From the NCBI RefSeq assembly GCF_018866325.1, contig NZ_CP076457.1, positions 1,116,001-1,180,000 on the forward strand: 64,000 nucleotides of DNA, given 5' to 3'. Both the position numbers and the translations under genes were made by a program. The notes beneath the pieces are model-generated. The model made no database searches and was not told the DNA's origin. It worked only from the letters and a program-made list of their open reading frames with translations. Every line of letters starts with the position of its first letter. Within the stretch, counting starts at the first letter, position 1. Of the stretch, positions 43,451 to 51,900 are shown piece after piece. This DNA is from Streptomyces sp. YPW6. GTDB lineage: Bacteria > Actinomycetota > Actinomycetes > Streptomycetales > Streptomycetaceae.

Positions 43451-44431
43451 GTGCCCCCTGTGTCATCGCGCCTGACCTTCCGTCCGCTCACCGGGACCGG
43501 AGAACTCGCGCTGTTCCAGAGCCTTTCGTACGTACTCGACCACGAGCTGGCCGACGACCTCGCCACCGGACGCCGCCTCCCGGAGTGGATGTGGGTCGCT
43601 CTGGACGGCGAGCGGGTCGTCGCCAGGGCGGCCTGGTGGACGAACGCGCCGGGCGGCGCGCCGTTGGCGTTGGACTTCTTCGACCTGGACGACGCACTGC
43701 CCGCCCCGGAGCGGGTCGCGATCGGCGTCCGGCTGCTGGAGACGGCGACGGAGGCCGTGGTTCCGGCCGGTGCGCGGCGGCCGGGGTACGGGCGCTTCGT
43801 ACCGCCGGACTGGCGCGAGGACCCGGTGGCCCGGGAGTCCGTCGGGGCGCGGATCGCGGCGGTGGAGGCGACCGGGGCGCGGATGCTGGTCGAGCGGCTG
43901 CGGCTGGAGTGGCGAGCCGGTACGCCGGTGCCCGTGGATTCCGGCCGGCTGGTGTTCCGCCCGGTCACCGGCCGGGACGATCTGCTGGCGCTGATGACGC
44001 CCGTGATGGAGGGCACCCTCGATGCCCATGGGCAGGCGGATCTGGCGTCCGGACTCGACGCCCGCGCGGCGGCGGCGAAACACTACGACGAGGAGCTGGC
44101 GGGGTACTCGACCCCGACGGCCTGGTGGCGGATCGCGGAACTGCCCACCGGCGAACCGGTCGGCTTCGTGATCCCGGCCCGCAACAACTACCACCCGATC
44201 ATCGCCTACATCGGGGTGCTGCCCGCCCGGCGCGGCCACGGGTACATCGACGATCTCCTCGCCGAGGGGACCAGGGTGCTGGCGGCCGAGGGCGTGGACC
44301 GGATCCGGGCGGCGACCGACCTCGGCAACGTACCGATGGCGAAGTCCTTCGAGCGGCTCGGGTACGTCAACTTCGAGCGGGCCTTCACCATGGTGTGGGA
44401 CGCGGAGAAGAGCGAGGAGCACACCGGATGA
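43451..44431 (+). CDS. Double-GNAT acetyltransferase, first paralogue
   Basis: A 326-residue protein from GTG 43451, with GAGGAG five bases upstream. The N-terminal half is a GNAT-like domain lacking a clear CoA loop (WMWVALDGERVVARAAWW). The C-terminal GNAT has the CoA-binding segment IGVLPARRGHGYIDDLLAEGT and the DLGNVPMAKSFERLGYVNFER end. It is clearly related over its whole length to the protein starting at 44922, so the two arose by duplication. Substrate unknown. The next gene begins within its stop codon. Confidence 0.85.
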   Translation: MPPVSSRLTFRPLTGTGELALFQSLSYVLDHELADDLATGRRLPEWMWVALDGERVVARAAWWTNAPGGAPLALDFFDLDDALPAPERVAIGVRLLETATEAVVPAGARRPGYGRFVPPDWREDPVARESVGARIAAVEATGARMLVERLRLEWRAGTPVPVDSGRLVFRPVTGRDDLLALMTPVMEGTLDAHGQADLASGLDARAAAAKHYDEELAGYSTPTAWWRIAELPTGEPVGFVIPARNNYHPIIAYIGVLPARRGHGYIDDLLAEGTRVLAAEGVDRIRAATDLGNVPMAKSFERLGYVNFERAFTMVWDAEKSEEHTG

Positions 44432-44673
44432 ACGCGTGGTCGGCGTTGGCGGCGGGCGAACCGGCGGGCGTCACGGTCCTGGGCGTGGTCGTCGCGCTCC
44501 TGGTGCTCGTGGTCTTCGGTGGGCTGGCGATGGTCGTCTTCGTCAGCCCGCGCAAGCACCGTACGCCCGAGGACCGGAGGCGGGCCCGCGAGCGCAAGGC
44601 CGTCCACCGTCGGCAGGCCGCGCTCCGAAGGCGCCGCGAGGCGTTGCAGCGCCGGAGCCGCGACCGGGGGTGA
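44428..44673 (+). CDS. Small single-span membrane protein
   Basis: An 81-residue protein whose ATG overlaps the stop of the preceding acetyltransferase (ATGA). One membrane span (VTVLGVVVALLVLVVFGGLAMVVFV) is followed by a strongly basic cytoplasmic tail rich in Arg (RRRARERKAVHRRQAALRRRR, given as a pattern). The translational coupling suggests joint expression with the acetyltransferase. No family recognised. Confidence 0.75.
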   Translation: MNAWSALAAGEPAGVTVLGVVVALLVLVVFGGLAMVVFVSPRKHRTPEDRRRARERKAVHRRQAALRRRREALQRRSRDRG

Positions 44674-44798
44674 GGGGCCCGGGCGCGCCCGCGAGCAGGG
44701 ACCCGGATGCTCGCCGGATATTCGGTGGACGGCGGATGTCGGTGGTGGCTACGGTCTGCTTCGACACCTGACGCCCGTCGTGGAAGGAGGCGAGAGAC

Positions 44799-44885
44799 AT
44801 GCGCGCGAACAACCACACCAGCAATCGCAGTACACCACTTTCGCGCTCCCGTCCCGTCCGCCGGGCGGTGTCGGACCCCGTCTGA
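44799..44885 (+). CDS. 28-codon leader-like ORF before the second acetyltransferase
   Basis: ATG 44799 to TGA 44885, preceded at nine bases by a near-perfect GGAAGGAGG (44781-44789), stronger than that of most genes here. The product is MRANNHTSNRSTPL followed by a basic part ending AVSDPV. It ends 36 bp before the acetyltransferase start at 44922. It does not match the RRHVDL leader family. It could be a regulatory upstream ORF; a chance ORF with a good ribosome site cannot be excluded. Confidence 0.45.
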   Translation: MRANNHTSNRSTPLSRSRPVRRAVSDPV

Positions 44886-44921
44886 CCGGGAGCGCGGCAT
44901 TCCGTCCCGGAGGACACCTTC

Positions 44922-45833
44922 ATGACCGATGTGGTCATCCGCGCGCTCACGCCGAGCGACGCCGCACTCTTCAGCACGTTCCAGGACAGCCCCTTCGTCG
45001 GCCGGGCCGCCTTCGGCCACCCCTACACCTCGACCGCCGACGGCGGCGAGTACCGCCCCGACTGGTCGTGGGTCGCCCTGCGCGACGGCAGGGTGGTCGC
45101 CAGGGCCGCCTGGTGGGGCGGGCCCGGGGACACCGAGCCCGTCGTGCTCAACTGGTTCGACTTCGCGGACGGGGAGGCGGAGGCGGGTGCCGAACTCCTG
45201 CGCCGCGCCCCGTTCGACAAGGAGTACGAGCTGATCGCGCCCGCCGGATGGCGGGACGACCCGGCGGCGCGGGCCGCCGTCGAGGAGCGGGTCGCCGCCG
45301 CGACGGCGGCCGGGATGGAGCCGCTGGTCGAGCGCTACCGCTACCGCTGGACCCCCGGCTGCCCGCTGCCCGAGCGGACGGGCCGGCTCACCTACCGCCC
45401 GGAGCCGGACGACGAGGTCGTCCTCGATGTGCTGCGCCGGGTGCACTCGGCGACGCTGGACGCCCACGCCCGCAAGGCCGTCGAGGGCCCCGGCGGTCTG
45501 GACGCGGCGGCGCGCGAGGAGTTGGACTTCTTTCACTGGTGCCCCTCGCCGCGGGAGTGGTGGCGCCTCGCGTACACGCCGGACGGGGAGGTGGCCGGCA
45601 TCCAGGTGCCCGCGCACAACCCGTCGGGGCCCTGCGTCGGCTTCATCGGGGTCGTGCCCGAGGCGCGCGGGCACGGGTACGGCTACGACCTGCTGGTGGA
45701 GTGCACGCGCTTCCTGGTCGAGCAGGGCGCCGAGTTCGTCGCGGGGGCGACGGACCAGGGGAACGCGCCGATGGCCGCCGCGTTCGCCCGTGCCGGATAC
45801 CCGGTCATCCAGGAGTGGGTCCATCTGGCGTGA
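44922..45833 (+). CDS. Double-GNAT acetyltransferase, second paralogue
   Basis: A 303-residue protein from ATG 44922 (GGAGGA upstream). Same two-part layout as the protein at 43451: an N-terminal GNAT-like half with WSWVALRDGRVVARAAWWGG, and a C-terminal GNAT with IGVVPEARGHGYGYDLLVECT and TDQGNAPMAAAFARAGYPV. Identity between the paralogues is highest in the CoA-binding loop and in this last segment. Substrate unknown. Its end overlaps the convergent fucosidase by 29 bp. Confidence 0.88.
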   Translation: MTDVVIRALTPSDAALFSTFQDSPFVGRAAFGHPYTSTADGGEYRPDWSWVALRDGRVVARAAWWGGPGDTEPVVLNWFDFADGEAEAGAELLRRAPFDKEYELIAPAGWRDDPAARAAVEERVAAATAAGMEPLVERYRYRWTPGCPLPERTGRLTYRPEPDDEVVLDVLRRVHSATLDAHARKAVEGPGGLDAAAREELDFFHWCPSPREWWRLAYTPDGEVAGIQVPAHNPSGPCVGFIGVVPEARGHGYGYDLLVECTRFLVEQGAEFVAGATDQGNAPMAAAFARAGYPVIQEWVHLA

Positions 45834-46935
45834 GGGCCCCGGCCTCCTCGGCCAGCCACTCCAGGCGCAGCCGCTGCTCGGCGGGGATCGTCGCGTCCTC
45901 GCCGCGCGGCCCCACGTTGAGCAGGACGTTGCCGCCGTCGGCCGCCGTGTCGCGGACCAGTGAGGTCAGCGCCTCGCGGCCGATGAAGGCGTCGGGGCCG
46001 GAGTTGCGGTTGTAGCCGAAGCTGTGGTCGACGCCCCGGGTGATCTCGTACGGGTCGGAGCCCTCGTAACGGGCGTACTCCGGCGTGCGGAAGTCGAAGA
46101 CGGGCGGTGTGCGCGGGACGAAGCCCTCGCCCTGCGCCACCGTCCGGCGGTCCCACCAGTTGTACAGCGCCTTCGCGCCCGGCAGGCCCAGTCCTCGCCA
46201 GTGCGGTGCGTAGGGCAGGAGGCGGTCGTTGACGACGCCGTGGGGGACGGTGAAGCGGTAGAAGTCGACCAGCGAGCGGATCTCGCCGGCGGAGGCGGGC
46301 CAGGCGATGTCGTTCCAGAGGATGTCGGGCCGGTAGCGGCGGATCAGCTCCCGCATCTGCGCGTCGGCGTAGGCGGGGTAGCGTCCGCGCGGGACGGCGG
46401 AGAACATGTCGGCCGCCGTGCCGATGGGCCGGTCGTCGAAGGTCCAGTCGAGCCCGCCGGAGTAGTAGACGCCGAAGCGCAGCCCCTCGGCCCGTACGGC
46501 TTCGGCGAACTCGCCGACCACGTCCCGGGTGGTGTGCCAGCCGGTGCGGTGCGGGTTCTCGGTCTCCGAGGGCCAGAGGCAGAAGCCGTCGTGGTGCTTG
46601 GTGACCAGGACCGCGTATCCGGCCCCGGCCTCGCGGAAGGAGCGGGCCCAGGCCGCCGGGTCCCAGGCGGCGAGCCCGTCCTCGAAGTCGCGGCCGAAGT
46701 CGGTGTACGGGCGGTTGCCGTAGGTGGCGCGGTGGTGGGCGGCGGCAGGCGAGCCGGGGAAGCGGAGCGCGTTCTCGTACCACTCCGCGTACGAGGTCCA
46801 GGCCAGCGGCGCACGCCGGCCCGCCGCCGGGAGTTCGCCGGCGGGGGCGTAGGGCGGGGCCCAGCCGGGGACGGATGCGGGTGTCCAGTGAACGAAGATC
46901 CCCAGTCGGGCCCGGGACCACCATGAAGCGACCAT
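45805..46935 (-). CDS. Alpha-L-fucosidase (GH29), cytoplasmic
   Basis: A 376-residue GH29 enzyme from ATG 46935. Typical opening ARLGIFVHWTPASVPGW, then LVTKHHDGFCLWPSET and the nucleophile Asp in DILWNDIAWP (about 208). GGNVLLNVGPRGEDATIP closes the family core. There is no signal peptide, so it works on imported fucosides. It is 15 bp downstream of the GH1 gene, an apparent operon for intracellular breakdown of oligosaccharides. The C-terminus overlaps the convergent acetyltransferase. Confidence 0.92.
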   Translation of the reverse strand: MVASWWSRARLGIFVHWTPASVPGWAPPYAPAGELPAAGRRAPLAWTSYAEWYENALRFPGSPAAAHHRATYGNRPYTDFGRDFEDGLAAWDPAAWARSFREAGAGYAVLVTKHHDGFCLWPSETENPHRTGWHTTRDVVGEFAEAVRAEGLRFGVYYSGGLDWTFDDRPIGTAADMFSAVPRGRYPAYADAQMRELIRRYRPDILWNDIAWPASAGEIRSLVDFYRFTVPHGVVNDRLLPYAPHWRGLGLPGAKALYNWWDRRTVAQGEGFVPRTPPVFDFRTPEYARYEGSDPYEITRGVDHSFGYNRNSGPDAFIGREALTSLVRDTAADGGNVLLNVGPRGEDATIPAEQRLRLEWLAEEAGALTPDGPTPG

Positions 46936-46950
46936 GGCGGGAAGTATCGA

Positions 46951-48372
46951 TCACTCGGGGGGCGTCACGTAAGCCTTTTCGGCCGTCGGATTCTCCTTCC
47001 GGGCGGCCGGGGTCCGCCGCGTGTCCTGCGTCTTCTGGGCGCGGATCAGATCCCGGTACCAGGCGTAGGACCGCTTGGGCGTACGGGCCAGGGTCTCGTA
47101 GTCGATGTGGACCAGCCCGAACCGCTGCGAGGCCCCCTCCGTCCACTCCACGTTGTCGGTCAGCGACCAGGTGAAGTAGCCGCGTACGTCCGCCCCGGCG
47201 TCCATCGCGGCGCGCAGCGCGGTGAGGTGGCTCTCCAGGTAGGCGATGCGGCGGTCGTCGGCGTGGGCTTCCTCCAGGGCGCAGCCGTTCTCCGTGATGT
47301 AGAGCGGCGGGAGGCGGTCGCCGTAGCGGGCGTGCAGGGTGGTGACGATCTCCGTGAGGCCCTCGGGGACGACGGGCCAGCCGAAGCCGGTCTTCTCGTA
47401 CCCCTCGATCTCCCGGATTCCGAAGGGGAGTTCGGCGGGCATGGTGAAGCCGGAGAAGGTCTCCAGGGCCTCCGGGCGGGGTGCGCCGACGAGGGTCGGG
47501 TTGTAGTAGTTGACCCCGTACCAGTCGAGCGGGGTGGAGATGATCTTCAGGTCGTCGGCGACCGGGCCCGGCATCAGGGCGGCGAGGTTCTCGTCCGGAT
47601 AGCGGCCGGTGAGCACGGGATCGGCGAAGAGCCAGTTGGTGAGGGTGTCGTACAGCTCCGCGCCGAAGCGGTCCTCGTCGCTGTCCCCGGCCGTCCAGAC
47701 CGGGGCGTGCGAGAAGGCGGCCCCGATGTTGTCCGCGCCCGCCGCCCGCAGGGCGCGGACGGCGAGGCCGTGGGCGAGGAGCTGGTGGTGGGCGGCGGGC
47801 AGGGCGTCGAAGAGGAGCCGGCGGCCGGGGGCGTGCTCGCCGAGCGCGTAGCCGAGGAGCGTGACCTCGGCGGGTTCGTTGATCGTGATCCACAGCGGGA
47901 CCCGGTCGGCCAGGCGTTCGGCGACGATGCCCGCGTACTCGGCGAAGCGGTGGGCGGTGTCCCGGTCGAGCCAGCCGCCCGCCTCCTCCAGCGGGAGCGG
48001 GGTGTCCCAGTGGTAGAGGGTCGGGGCGGGGGTGATGCCGTGCGCGCACAGCTCGTCGACGAGCCGGTCGTAGAAGTCGAGCCCGTCGGCGTTGACGGCC
48101 CCGCTGCCGCCGGGCACCACACGGGGCCAGCTGACGGAGAACCGGAAGGCGTCGGCGCCGAGCCCGGCCAGCAGGGCGACGTCCTCGCGGTAGCGGGCGT
48201 GGAAGCCGGTGCCCCGGGTGGTGTCGGTGCCGTCCTTGATCCGGCCGGGCCGGGCGGCGAAGGCGTCCCAGCCGGAGGGGCCCTTGCCGTCCGTGTCCAC
48301 CGCCCCCTCGGTCTGGAACGCGGAGGACGAGGCTCCCCAGAGGAAGCCGGGCGGGAAGATCGGCAGGGACAT
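46951..48372 (-). CDS. Beta-glucosidase (GH1), cytoplasmic
   Basis: A 473-residue GH1 enzyme from ATG 48372, with GGAGG five bases upstream; an earlier in-frame start would add an unrelated tail. FPPGFLWGASSSAFQTEGA opens the barrel, the acid/base Glu is in TINEPAE (about 165), the nucleophile Glu in YITENG (about 360), and FTWSLTDNVEWTEG carries the glucose-binding residues. It hydrolyses beta-glucosides such as cellobiose inside the cell. The following fucosidase is likely co-transcribed. A direct repeat GGTCT-GGTCC at 48438-48447, shared with the treZ promoter side, might be part of an operator. Confidence 0.94.
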   Translation of the reverse strand: MSLPIFPPGFLWGASSSAFQTEGAVDTDGKGPSGWDAFAARPGRIKDGTDTTRGTGFHARYREDVALLAGLGADAFRFSVSWPRVVPGGSGAVNADGLDFYDRLVDELCAHGITPAPTLYHWDTPLPLEEAGGWLDRDTAHRFAEYAGIVAERLADRVPLWITINEPAEVTLLGYALGEHAPGRRLLFDALPAAHHQLLAHGLAVRALRAAGADNIGAAFSHAPVWTAGDSDEDRFGAELYDTLTNWLFADPVLTGRYPDENLAALMPGPVADDLKIISTPLDWYGVNYYNPTLVGAPRPEALETFSGFTMPAELPFGIREIEGYEKTGFGWPVVPEGLTEIVTTLHARYGDRLPPLYITENGCALEEAHADDRRIAYLESHLTALRAAMDAGADVRGYFTWSLTDNVEWTEGASQRFGLVHIDYETLARTPKRSYAWYRDLIRAQKTQDTRRTPAARKENPTAEKAYVTPPE

Positions 48373-48543
48373 CGCGGCCTCCAGCAGCCGTACGTGGGAA
48401 TCCGTATGAGCGGGCGCCTCGCCGGGCAATGATCAGGACCAGACCTTAATGGCCGGTGGCGGGCGGCAACAGAGCCTGTCGCGAGGATCGTGGAGCCCGC
48501 CCGGGGCGGCCGCGCGCCCTCGCCCAGGGACGAGGAGTGGTGG

Positions 48544-50304
48544 ATGCAGTTCGAGGTGTGGGCCCCCGACGCGGACTCGGTCGTGCTGGAGGCGGCGGAC
48601 GTACGGTCCCCGATGGAGCGTGACGCGGGGCGCGAGGGCTGGTGGACGGCTCGGGCGGAGGCCTCGGACGGGGACCGGTACGGCTTCCGGGTGGACGACG
48701 GCCCCCTGCTGCCGGACCCCCGTTCGCGGCGTCAGCCGGACGGGCCCGACGGCCCGAGCGCGGTCGTCGACCAGGAGGCGTACGCCTGGCGCGACGGCTG
48801 GGCGGGGCGGCGGCTGAACCGGGCCGTGCTGTACGAGCTGCACGTGGGGACATACACCCCGGAAGGCACGTTCGACGCGGCGGCGGCCCGGTTGGGCCAT
48901 CTGGCGGAGCTGGGGGTCACCCATGTGTCGCTGATGCCCCTCTGTCCGTTCCCGGGCGTCAACGGCTGGGGGTACGAGGGCGTCTCGCTGTGGGCGGTGC
49001 ACGAGCCGTACGGCGGACCCGAGGGGCTGAAACGCTTCGTCGACACGGCGCACGGGCTGGGGCTCGGGGTGGTCCTGGACGTCGTCCACAACCACCTGGG
49101 GCCCTCCGGCAACCACCTCCCCGCCTTCGGCCCGTACTTCACCGACACCCACCACACCCCGTGGGGCGCGGCGGTCAATCTGGACGCGCCGGGCTCGGAC
49201 GAGGTGCGGGCGTTCCTGATCGGCAGCGCCCTGGCCTGGCTGCGCGACTACCGGCTGGACGGGCTGCGGCTCGACGCGGTGCACGCGCTGGCCGACACCC
49301 GGGCGCTGACCTTCCTGGAGGAGCTGGCGGCGGCGGTCGACGCGCTGGCGGTGGAGCTGGGACGGCCGCTGGGGCTGATCGCCGAGTCCGATCTCTGCGA
49401 TCCGCGCACCACGACCCCGCGTCCGGCGGGCGGTCTCGGGCTGCACGCCCAGTGGAACGACGACTTCCACCACGCCCTGCACACCGCGCTCACCGGGGAA
49501 TCCCAGGGCTACTACGCCGACTTCGCACGGGCGCCGCTGGCCGCCCTCGCCAAGACGGTGACGTCGGCGTTCTTCCACAACGGGACGTGGTCCAGCTTCC
49601 GGGGCCGGACCCACGGCCGCCCGGTCGACGTGTCCCGCACCCCGGCGCACCGCTTCGTCGGCTACGCCCAGACGCACGACCAGATCGGCAACCGGGCGCT
49701 GGGCGACCGGCTGGCCTCCGCGCTCTCCCCCGGCCTTCAGGCGTGCGCCGCCGCGCTCGTGCTGACCGGCCCCTTCACCCCGATGCTGTTCATGGGCGAG
49801 GAGTGGGGGGCGCGCACCCCCTGGCAGTTCTTCACCGACCACACGGACCCGGAGCTGGCCGAGGCGGTGCGCAACGGCAGGCGGCGGGAGTTCGGGGCGC
49901 ACGGCTGGGCCGAGGAGGAGATCCCCGACCCGCAGGACCCCGCGACCCGGGACCGGTCCTGCCTCGACTGGTCGGAGCCGGAGCGCGAACCGCACGCACG
50001 GCTGCTCTCCTGGTACCGCGAGCTGATCGCGCTGCGGCGGACGCTGCCCGATCTGCACGATCCGGATCTGGCCTCGGTGAAGACCGCGTTCGACGAGGAG
50101 GCGCGGTGGTTCGCCTACCGCCGAGGGGATCTGCGGATCGTGGTGAACCTGGCGGACGGGCCTGCGGCGATCCCGCTCGGCCTCGGTCGCCACCGGCGTT
50201 CCGGAGGGCGGGTGCTGGCGGCCTGGGAGCCGGTCGGGGCACCGGGGCCGGACGGGGTGCTGCATCTGCCGCCGGAGTCCTGTGTGGTCCTCGCGGACGA
50301 CTGA
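48544..50304 (+). CDS. treZ: Maltooligosyl trehalose trehalohydrolase
   Basis: A 586-residue GH13 enzyme from ATG 48544 (GAGGAG upstream). It cleaves the maltooligosyl-trehalose made by TreY, releasing trehalose. CBM48-like start MQFEVWAPDADSVVLEAAD; segments YELHVGTYTPEGTFDAAA, VVLDVVHNHLGPSGN, DGLRLDAVHALAD (nucleophile Asp about 244), LIAESDLCD (Glu about 281) and YAQTHDQIGNRALGDR, which carries the TreZ-type third Asp. The partner treY is 8 kb upstream with unrelated genes between. Confidence 0.96.
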   Translation: MQFEVWAPDADSVVLEAADVRSPMERDAGREGWWTARAEASDGDRYGFRVDDGPLLPDPRSRRQPDGPDGPSAVVDQEAYAWRDGWAGRRLNRAVLYELHVGTYTPEGTFDAAAARLGHLAELGVTHVSLMPLCPFPGVNGWGYEGVSLWAVHEPYGGPEGLKRFVDTAHGLGLGVVLDVVHNHLGPSGNHLPAFGPYFTDTHHTPWGAAVNLDAPGSDEVRAFLIGSALAWLRDYRLDGLRLDAVHALADTRALTFLEELAAAVDALAVELGRPLGLIAESDLCDPRTTTPRPAGGLGLHAQWNDDFHHALHTALTGESQGYYADFARAPLAALAKTVTSAFFHNGTWSSFRGRTHGRPVDVSRTPAHRFVGYAQTHDQIGNRALGDRLASALSPGLQACAAALVLTGPFTPMLFMGEEWGARTPWQFFTDHTDPELAEAVRNGRRREFGAHGWAEEEIPDPQDPATRDRSCLDWSEPEREPHARLLSWYRELIALRRTLPDLHDPDLASVKTAFDEEARWFAYRRGDLRIVVNLADGPAAIPLGLGRHRRSGGRVLAAWEPVGAPGPDGVLHLPPESCVVLADD

Positions 50305-50322
50305 ACTCCCCTCCCTGCGCCG

Positions 50323-51471
50323 CTACTCCACGACGGCGAGCTCACGGCCGGTGGTGTTGAGGCGTCGGCCGCCGTCCTCGGTCACCGCCACGATGTCCTC
50401 GATCCGGACGCCGAAGCGGCCGGGGAGGTAGATCCCCGGTTCCACGGAGAAGCACATGCCGGGGACGAGCGGCTGCTCCTCGCCCTCGATCATGTAGGGC
50501 GGTTCGTGGGTGGTGACGCCGATGCCGTGGCCGGTGCGGTGGATGAACCGGTCGCCGTAGCCGAACTCGGTGATCACCGCGCGCGCGGCCCGGTCGATCT
50601 CCTGGCAGGCGACGCCGGGCCGGACGGCGGCGCAGCCCGCCCGCTGGGCCTCGCGGACGATGTCGTGGACCCGCTGCTCCTCGGCGGTGGGTTCGCCGAC
50701 ATGGACCGTACGAGAGGTGTCGGAGCCGTAACCGTGCTTCAGGCCGCCGAAGTCGAGGACGACCATGTCGCCGCGCTCGATGGTGCGTTCGCCCGCCTCG
50801 TGGTGCGGGTTGGCTCCGTTGGGGCCCGATCCGACGACGGTGAAATCGACCTGGGAATGCCCGAACTCCCGCAGCAGCGCCGCGAGATCCATGGCCACGT
50901 CGACCTCCCGGCGTCCGGAGAAGCGCACCCTGAGGATTTCCTCGTACGTGGCGTCGGCGGCGGCCCCGGCGGCGGCGAGCCGTTCCAGCTCGGCGGCGTC
51001 CTTCACGGCGCGGAGCATCGGGAGGGCTTCGGTGAGCGCGGTGTAGGAGGTTCCGGGCAACTCCCGCTGAAGGCCCAGGAGATGCATCGCCCAGGCGTTG
51101 TCGCTGACCCCGAAGCGGCCCTCGGCGTCCAGCAGCGGGGCGGTCACCCCGTACGGGTCCTTGCCGTCGGTCCAGTCGCGCAGCGTCAGCGCGGGCGCCC
51201 CGGTGGCGGCGGCCGCGTCGGGGGCCTCCAGGGTCGGGACGACCAGCACCGGGTCGTGGCCGGCCCGCAGCACGAGGAGGGTGAGGCGCTCGGTGCTCAC
51301 CGGGCGGTAGCCGGTGAGGTGGACGAGGTCGGGCCCCGGCGCGACGATCACCCCGGCGAGCCCGGCCTCGGCGGCGGACTCGGCGGCCCGCGCCATCCGG
51401 GCCCGGTAGTCCTCGGCGGTGAAGGGCTGGGGTGCGGCGGACGGCTGGGCGGACGGGCTCGGGCTCGGCAT
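50323..51471 (-). CDS. Xaa-Pro aminopeptidase (M24B family)
   Basis: A 382-residue metallopeptidase from ATG 51471 with AGGAGG five bases upstream. An N-terminal creatinase-like domain (GLAGVIVAPGPDLVHLTGYRP) precedes the pita-bread catalytic domain with all five metal ligands visible: VVLDFGG (Asp), GSDTSRT (Asp), HRTGHGIG (His), FSVEPGIYLPG (Glu) and GVRIEDIV (Glu). It removes N-terminal residues before proline, probably in the cytoplasm. It converges with treZ, 18 bp apart. Confidence 0.92.
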   Translation of the reverse strand: MPSPSPSAQPSAAPQPFTAEDYRARMARAAESAAEAGLAGVIVAPGPDLVHLTGYRPVSTERLTLLVLRAGHDPVLVVPTLEAPDAAAATGAPALTLRDWTDGKDPYGVTAPLLDAEGRFGVSDNAWAMHLLGLQRELPGTSYTALTEALPMLRAVKDAAELERLAAAGAAADATYEEILRVRFSGRREVDVAMDLAALLREFGHSQVDFTVVGSGPNGANPHHEAGERTIERGDMVVLDFGGLKHGYGSDTSRTVHVGEPTAEEQRVHDIVREAQRAGCAAVRPGVACQEIDRAARAVITEFGYGDRFIHRTGHGIGVTTHEPPYMIEGEEQPLVPGMCFSVEPGIYLPGRFGVRIEDIVAVTEDGGRRLNTTGRELAVVE

Positions 51472-51900
51472 CAGGGCCTCCTGGCGGTGCGACACGGCAC
51501 ACAGCATCCTGCCCGTACGGCGTGGCGCACGCGACCGCCTTCCTGCCGCGTGTCCGGGCACGGGCGTGCGCGACCGCTTTCCCAGGCGGCGATTACGGCC
51601 ACGGGCGTACGCGAGCGCCTGCCCGGCCGACGCGCCCGGCCCCGGCGTGTCCGCGTCCCGCTTGCGGGCGCTCGCGGGACACCGGCGTGCGCACGACCGG
51701 CTTCCGGGCGCCATGGCGGTGTCGGTCTGCCCACGACCGGCTTCCGGTTCGCCAGGCCCCCTTCCGTGCCTGCGGTCGGCTTGCGGTTCGGCAGGCCCTC
51801 TTCCGTGGCCGCGGTCGGCTTGCGGGCCGGCGCCCGCGGTCAGATCGCGGCCGACGTGCCCGGCTCCGACGCGTCCGGCTCCGGCGTGCCCGGCCGGGCG
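51472..51900. repeat. Spacer with a 39-bp degenerate tandem repeat
   Basis: 429 bp with no gene. From 51734 a 39-bp unit (CGACCGGCTTCCGGTTCGCC... and CGGTCGGCTTGCGGTTCGGC...) is repeated at 51773 and, partially, at 51812. The part 51500-51720 has looser copies of phrases such as CGGGCGTGCGCGACCG. It resembles the decayed repeats after treY and around the FHA gene. Confidence 0.6.

Noticed and set aside
48436..48449. DasR (dre) operator between the GH1 gene and treZ
   Set aside because: GGTCT is present, but the second half reads GGTCC as a direct repeat instead of the AGACCA half of the palindrome; only about half of the consensus matches.
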